A DNA stretch of 35,967 nt. Source: Schoenoplectus triqueter (lineage: Eukaryota > Streptophyta > Magnoliopsida > Poales > Cyperaceae). Under the pieces are notes generated by a model. That model was not told the DNA's origin, did not search any database, and saw only the letters and a program-made list of their open reading frames with translations. Below are positions 31,278-35,967 of this stretch, piece after piece (position 1 is the first letter of the stretch; each line of letters starts with the position of its first letter). A program made the position numbers and the translations under genes. The stretch is from NCBI GenBank assembly GCA_964058805.1, contig CAXKVV010000464.1:1-35967 (forward strand), read 5' to 3'.

Positions 31278-31510
31278 AAATTCAAATGACTAATCTGATT
31301 GCTAAAAATAATTTTCATATATAAATCTCATTGTAGACCAGATTTTCTATTTTAAATAATTTTCTTACTATATTTTAGATAATTAAAAAATTACTTGATT
31401 TAATTATTATGAGGCATTCAAAGGCGGTTGAATTGGCCATTTGAACTTAAAAATGGAGAAATAATCTGTAACACACAGACCATCCATACTATGTATAGCA
31501 CTGTAGCACA
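31251..31510. mobile_element. Foldback MITE, family C copy 3 (shares an end with copy 2)
   Basis: Begins at the palindromic GTGCTATGCATAGCAC shared with copy 2, continues AAATTCAAATGACTAATCTG and ATTTTCATATATAAATCT, and ends CCATACTATGTATAGCACTG. It looks internally shortened relative to copy 1. Confidence 0.7.
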
Positions 31511-31520
31511 ATCATATATA

Positions 31521-31934
31521 AAGTAAACATAACATAAGTTTAAGCTCACATAGGCCTTCAGTGATTTTAACTCAAAAAGTACATCAAATCATCTCTAAAT
31601 TTTGATTTATCATACTCATTAAATTCTTCCCATGAAAACCTTATGGGATAAAAAAAATAGGGATATTTTGAGTTTTCTAAGTGATTATAATATTTTTTTA
31701 AAGTTGATGTACAAACATTATAAAAATTATTATTATTATTAGAGATAATTTTTCAAAAATTAAAAATAGTGACATAGAAAACTAAAAAAAACCCTAAATT
31801 TTTGTATCCCATAAGATTTCATATAAAGAACTTATTGAGCATGATAAATTAAAATTAAGTGATTATTTGTTATATTTATTGAGTAAAATTCATGGAAGAC
31901 CTTTGTGAACTTAAACTCATGCTATAAACAATTT
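31521..31934. mobile_element. Foldback MITE, family A copy 2
   Basis: A diverged relative of 5054-5463: TTTAAGCTCACATAGGCCTT, ACTCAAAAAGTACATCAAATC and TCATTAAATTCTT..ATGAAAACCTTATGGGAT on the left mirror TCCCATAAGATTT.CATATAAAGAA, ATGATAAATTAAAA and GGAAGACCTTTGTGAACTTAA on the right. The outermost ~15 bp of each end is eroded. Confidence 0.8.
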
Positions 31935-32022
31935 CCTACAATATAGGTAAGTGTAAAGAAAAGAGGCACTTCCAAAATTATCATAAGAATAATGATTTCC
32001 ACGACCCCTTCAATATATAGTT

Positions 32023-32383
32023 ATGCTACAATTAGTCATGATGTATAAAATACTTTTTTACTTCGCGCAATATCTCTTATTTTTGAATTTAAAATACTAA
32101 CTCAATCATTCAATGTGATCTTCAAATAAAATATGCTTGTAGACCAATTTTTTCTATCTTTTTTGAGGGGTAGAAAATGCATTGAGCTTATGATTGTTAA
32201 TAATAATAATTTTATATCACTCAAAAAAAGAAAGTAATTTCCAAAAAAATATAAATTTTAGTCTCTAAGCATATTTTAATATGAAGATAATTTTGAACAG
32301 TTGGATCGATATTTTGAATTCAAAAATGAGAGATATGACATGAAATGTAAAAGATATTTTTGTACTTTGTGACTCACCGTAGA
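32023..32383. mobile_element. Foldback MITE, family D
   Basis: The left arm GCTACAATTAGTCATGATGT, ATATCTCTTATTTTTGAATTTAAAAT, and ATCTTCAAATAAAATATGCTTGTAGACC-like sequence pairs with the right arm ending GTGACTCACCGTAG (minus CTACGGTGAGTCAC) in the same order. The arms are ~130 bp with a short middle. No coding capacity. Confidence 0.7.
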
Positions 32384-35300
32384 TTTAATGCATCAAACTC
32401 AGATAGGATTCATTTAAGTATAATATATCCACAAGAAAATTCATTAAAATTTTATAAGATTTATGTGTACATTTATATCCAATAATAATTTGAGAATCTA
32501 AATATGGATTTATGTTCACTATTATATATAGAAATTTAAGAAACAAATTTAATTATTTTATATCTACATATTAAGAACAACAACTACAATTAAACTAATT
32601 GACTTAAATATAATCAATTATGATATAATTTATTTGAATATATGTGAAATTTATATATAGCTCTGAAACAACTCATATTATATTTTAATATAATCAATCA
32701 TTTATCATATTATTTGCAATATTCAAATATGAACTACATTAACTAAGGCAGATCCGTGTCCAACATTTATATGCGGATTGAATAAATTATCGTACATATA
32801 TCATTTTTAGATTTATGCAGATTCAATAATTTTGAATTCATATCAAATTATGGAGAACAATTGACAAAAGGTTAAACTTCATATTACAGTTGATTGCACT
32901 AAATCTATAATGGCATCAGATTACCTATATGGAGGCAACTACGTAGCGGATATATTAAGATAAGTGAACCAATGATGGAAGATGCAAATTATCATGTCTC
33001 CTTAAGATACCCAAATGCACTTCATAGAACGTTCTATTCCCTGATCATCAAAGTGTGTCTACATTGATCATCAAGTGGCACTACGCTGCTTTTATCTGAC
33101 ACCTCGATCGGTTACAGAGCACTCTGCTCTTATCTGGCGTTGCCTTTACATTTCTCCTCCTTAATCATAGCCATATTTTTAACTCCCAAAATTCATACTT
33201 AGCTATCCCTGTAGGTTTACAATTGGTGGAAAGTCCCAAAAAAAATACCATAATTGTCAATGTGTCAGGGTCAATTTGTAATAATATTAATATACATAGT
33301 TTAGCGTGATGATGATTTTTTTATTATTAGTTGGACAAGTAGAAGTGGCCAAACATTTATTTGCTGTCTCGAACTTCTATGTGCTTTTCCCCAAAAGTAC
33401 TGCTAACGGAAAGCAGATTTACACGCTATTTTTTTTTATATCCAAACATCAAGGAACAAACATTAGTTCAGTAGGAAACACAAATAAAATTTACTATAAA
33501 TCTATCATTTCGTTGTCCTGGAAAAAGAATCCTTATGATTGAAAAAAGCACATCAACAAATTCTAGATGTTGATAGAAGTTAGAAGCGCAGCCAATCAGT
33601 GGCCGGATTTACTAGTCCCTAATGATAAAGCATCAATATCATGCATAAGAAATGCTAAAATATTTCATGTCAACAAATGAAAATCTCCATAATTCTGAAA
33701 AAAAAATGTACATAGAAACTAATTAGCTGATGTTGAATTTATATCAATGCTATACATGTAGCACTGGATTGCACACTCAAAGTTTAAAAATAAAAATAAA
33801 AATGATTTTTTAACTGACAGAGTAATAAAATAATACTTTGAATTTTTTTTGGAAGGCATCAGAAGAAAGTGCTAGCAAGCACAAAGCAAAGCCTGTATTC
33901 AAGAATAACCATAAATTCATCATTTAGAGCTTTACAACAACAAAAAAAGGTCTTTATTATATCCACAAGCCAAGTTTGAGTTGAAATTACGTCAAGCTGA
34001 ATCACACCTCTGTTTTATTAAAATTGTAGTCACAATTTTTCGATTAAAATATTGATTACAGTGAAGAGCAAATTTTAATCATATATCAAAGAAAATGATA
34101 AAAATAATTGTTATGTTGCAAAGCTATAATTAAGGACTTGTTAAAAAAATTATCATATAAAGGATGTTCTCTTTGAAAAAAGAAGTATGAACTAACCTAC
34201 ATCTTTAATCTTTTGAACTGAAGAAACAGAATACTCTTTTTTAAAATATATAGGATAGGGTTCTAGCTAGCCCCCATTTATAATTTTATTATAATTACAA
34301 GCAAAAACTAAGTTGAGATGATAAAGTGTGGTTGAAAGTAAGAAAACCCTTGATGCGATTCATCATTCGGATTCGATGATTCGATAGTATAGTTGGCCAA
34401 ACTAAAGCATTTCAAAAGAAGTCGTCGGGAACATGTTCTTGTCAATAGGCGGCTAATATTGTTCGCTAAACCTAATCTTAAGTATCTTTTCATTCTCTAT
34501 AAAACAAATGCAGGTACATTGTTTCTTTTTCTCTTAATTTGCTGCAAAACAGACATCAATTCGAAAAATTACATATCTGGTAACAATGAAGGAGCATGTT
34601 CCTTATGTAGAAAAATATAAGTTATATTAAAGGAATGTTAAAGCTATGAAATTTTGAAAGAGGAAATTATAATTGCAAAGATCCCAGATTTCATCAAAAA
34701 ATATTTATGTAACAGGAAATGAACTTGTTTGCTAAGTTTGATGCTATTTTTTAAATTCATATGATTAATTTTTGTTCAATGAAACAATTAATAATTAAAG
34801 CTGCTTATTTTGGTCCGTAATGTAATAGCTAATTGCTTGTTTTTATAAATAGTTTATTTTTCTCGTCAAACATATTTAATCTCTAACAATTTTTGGTATT
34901 TATCAAAAAGAGGCTAGAAAACAAAATATATGACTGTGTGTGTGTAAAGAGATCTTAGAGTTGCTATTAAATTTGAATGTGCAATCTAGAGGTCGTACAT
35001 TGTGTTCATCTAGATCTCGATACGTATACTTAAATTTATATTATTATCACGTCCACCATATTGGTAGATGGTCAAGGTATTGTTCAAACCGGCCCGGTCA
35101 TAATATAACAGAAGTGTACCCTGCACCGTCAAATTAAGAAGGAAAGTTCATGTACGTAGACAACTTACACTAAAAGATGTCTCATATTCTGTATTCAAAG
35201 CAATATGTTTTTATATATAGATGAAGATGTCCAAGATTCGGAAAGGGATAGAGAAAATAGTTTGTAGATGTCCAGGCATACTAGAAATTATGGCTGGTTT

Positions 35301-35472
35301 GGCAAATGTAATTCTTTATTAATTATTTTGGTTTGGTGAAATTTTCTTCATGCATGGGAAGAGTCTGAATTTGTTGAGCCGTATTTAACATATATTTGGG
35401 CCGATACATAGGTCGTATTATATTATTTCCCATTTATTATTATATACTATTATACATACATATAGAAGATAA
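32384..35472. other. AT-rich intergenic DNA, nothing identified
   Basis: Several short open frames (for example 33306-33542, 34393-34620, 34940-35137) have no recognisable domain, codon pattern or gene context. A possible family C end fragment (GCTATACATGTAGCACTG, about 33749-33766) is too short to assign. Confidence 0.4.
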
Positions 35473-35521
35473 GTTATTATTAAGATTGTCAAGATAACCA
35501 TTGTCAAGTGATCCCTTCCCT
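35473..35521. mobile_element. Single-arm fragment of foldback family B
   Basis: ATTAAGATTGTCAAGATAAC followed by CATTGTCAAGTGATCCCTTCCCT matches the right end of the element at 15031-15424 with few differences. No left arm is found nearby, so this is a truncated copy. Confidence 0.85.
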
Positions 35522-35967
35522 ATTATTAATTCTTCCATATATTTAAGTAGTATGATTTTCCTAGTTGCTTTGAACCTTTGAAGAACAGGTATACATCTAT
35601 TTACAAATGCAATTAACAATTTAATTTAGATTTGCTACATACGAGCAAATTAGACAGGAAGTGTTCATATATATAAGGAATGTATTCAACGAACAAATTA
35701 AGAAATATTCTAATTAAATTTGTAATTGGGCATCTGCATTAATCAACATATACAGAAAAAAGCATGGGAACAACATTTCTGCTTGAGATATATATTTCAA
35801 TCCCCTGATATAGATGCTTAACTCATGCTATAGCTTGAATTTACTTTATCATTAACTTCTAATTCCAGGAACTTATGTTAGAAGCACACTAGACCGCAAG
35901 ACATTTTAATTAATGCATGACGATATAGAATAGAGTACATATAAGTTGGTTTGCTGACATACTGGTA
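35522..35967. other. AT-rich intergenic DNA to the window end, nothing identified
   Basis: No reading frame or repeat that I can support. Confidence 0.45.

Noticed and set aside
33306..33542. 78-codon frame
   Set aside because: No domain, no codon bias, no promoter or splice context.
34940..35137. 65-codon frame with natural-looking composition
   Set aside because: No recognisable family and no neighbouring exons.

Overview
The window looks like nuclear DNA of a flowering plant, most likely a eudicot. It is AT-rich and carries an intronless AP2/ERF transcription factor of the plant-specific ERF1/ORA59 type. Nearly everything else is made of plant transposable elements: Ty1/copia, Athila-like Ty3/gypsy, CACTA, hAT-like and long-inverted-repeat foldback MITEs. 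I see only one intact protein-coding gene, the ERF at 706-1353 on the + strand, with a promoter rich in bZIP/TGA-type sites. No rRNA, tRNA, CRISPR array or bacterial-style operon is evident.

Layout. 1-705: ERF promoter and 5' UTR. 706-1353: ERF coding sequence. 1354-3966: mostly AT-rich DNA with a C17 tract, an old foldback element (2440-2985) and a weak exon-like remnant. 3967-12610: one nested transposon block. Its outer layer is a minus-strand Ty1/copia element with two LTRs, a CACAG target duplication, a tRNA-iMet-type primer site and a decayed integrase-RT-RNase H reading frame. Its gag and protease are missing. A 410 bp palindromic MITE sits inside its RT, and a 5.07 kb TG...CA non-coding element (giant solo LTR or LARD) sits inside its integrase. 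13714-14931: decayed non-autonomous CACTA element. 15031-15424: foldback MITE in a (TA)n tract. 16849-17366: degenerate ~135 bp tandem repeat. 18741-19446: four 180 bp tandem repeats.

19780-21050 is a minus-strand SIRE-like LTR whose upstream half is full of the palindrome CGTTATAACG. 21092-22480 is a plus-strand Athila-like gag remnant joined directly to the element's post-pol 3' region, so pol is deleted. 22577-22974: foldback MITE. 24288-25335: two nested hAT-like elements built from 'CCGAATCCGA' repeats. 27289-27389: perfect (AAT)n microsatellite. 28321-29708: a second CACTA element. 30905-32383: a cluster of four foldback elements. The remaining stretches hold nothing I can name.

The most interesting points are: the palindrome array with a 104 bp duplication upstream of the TATA box in the SIRE-like LTR; the two CACTA elements that differ in their subterminal repeats but share a ~320 bp internal core (CCAAT-like box, TATA box, purine leader and a gap-free 33-codon stretch); the 5.07 kb non-coding insertion; and the repeated association of foldback MITEs with (TA)n tracts and with each other. 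The genes do not form a pathway; the window shows layered insertion around one stress-type regulator gene.
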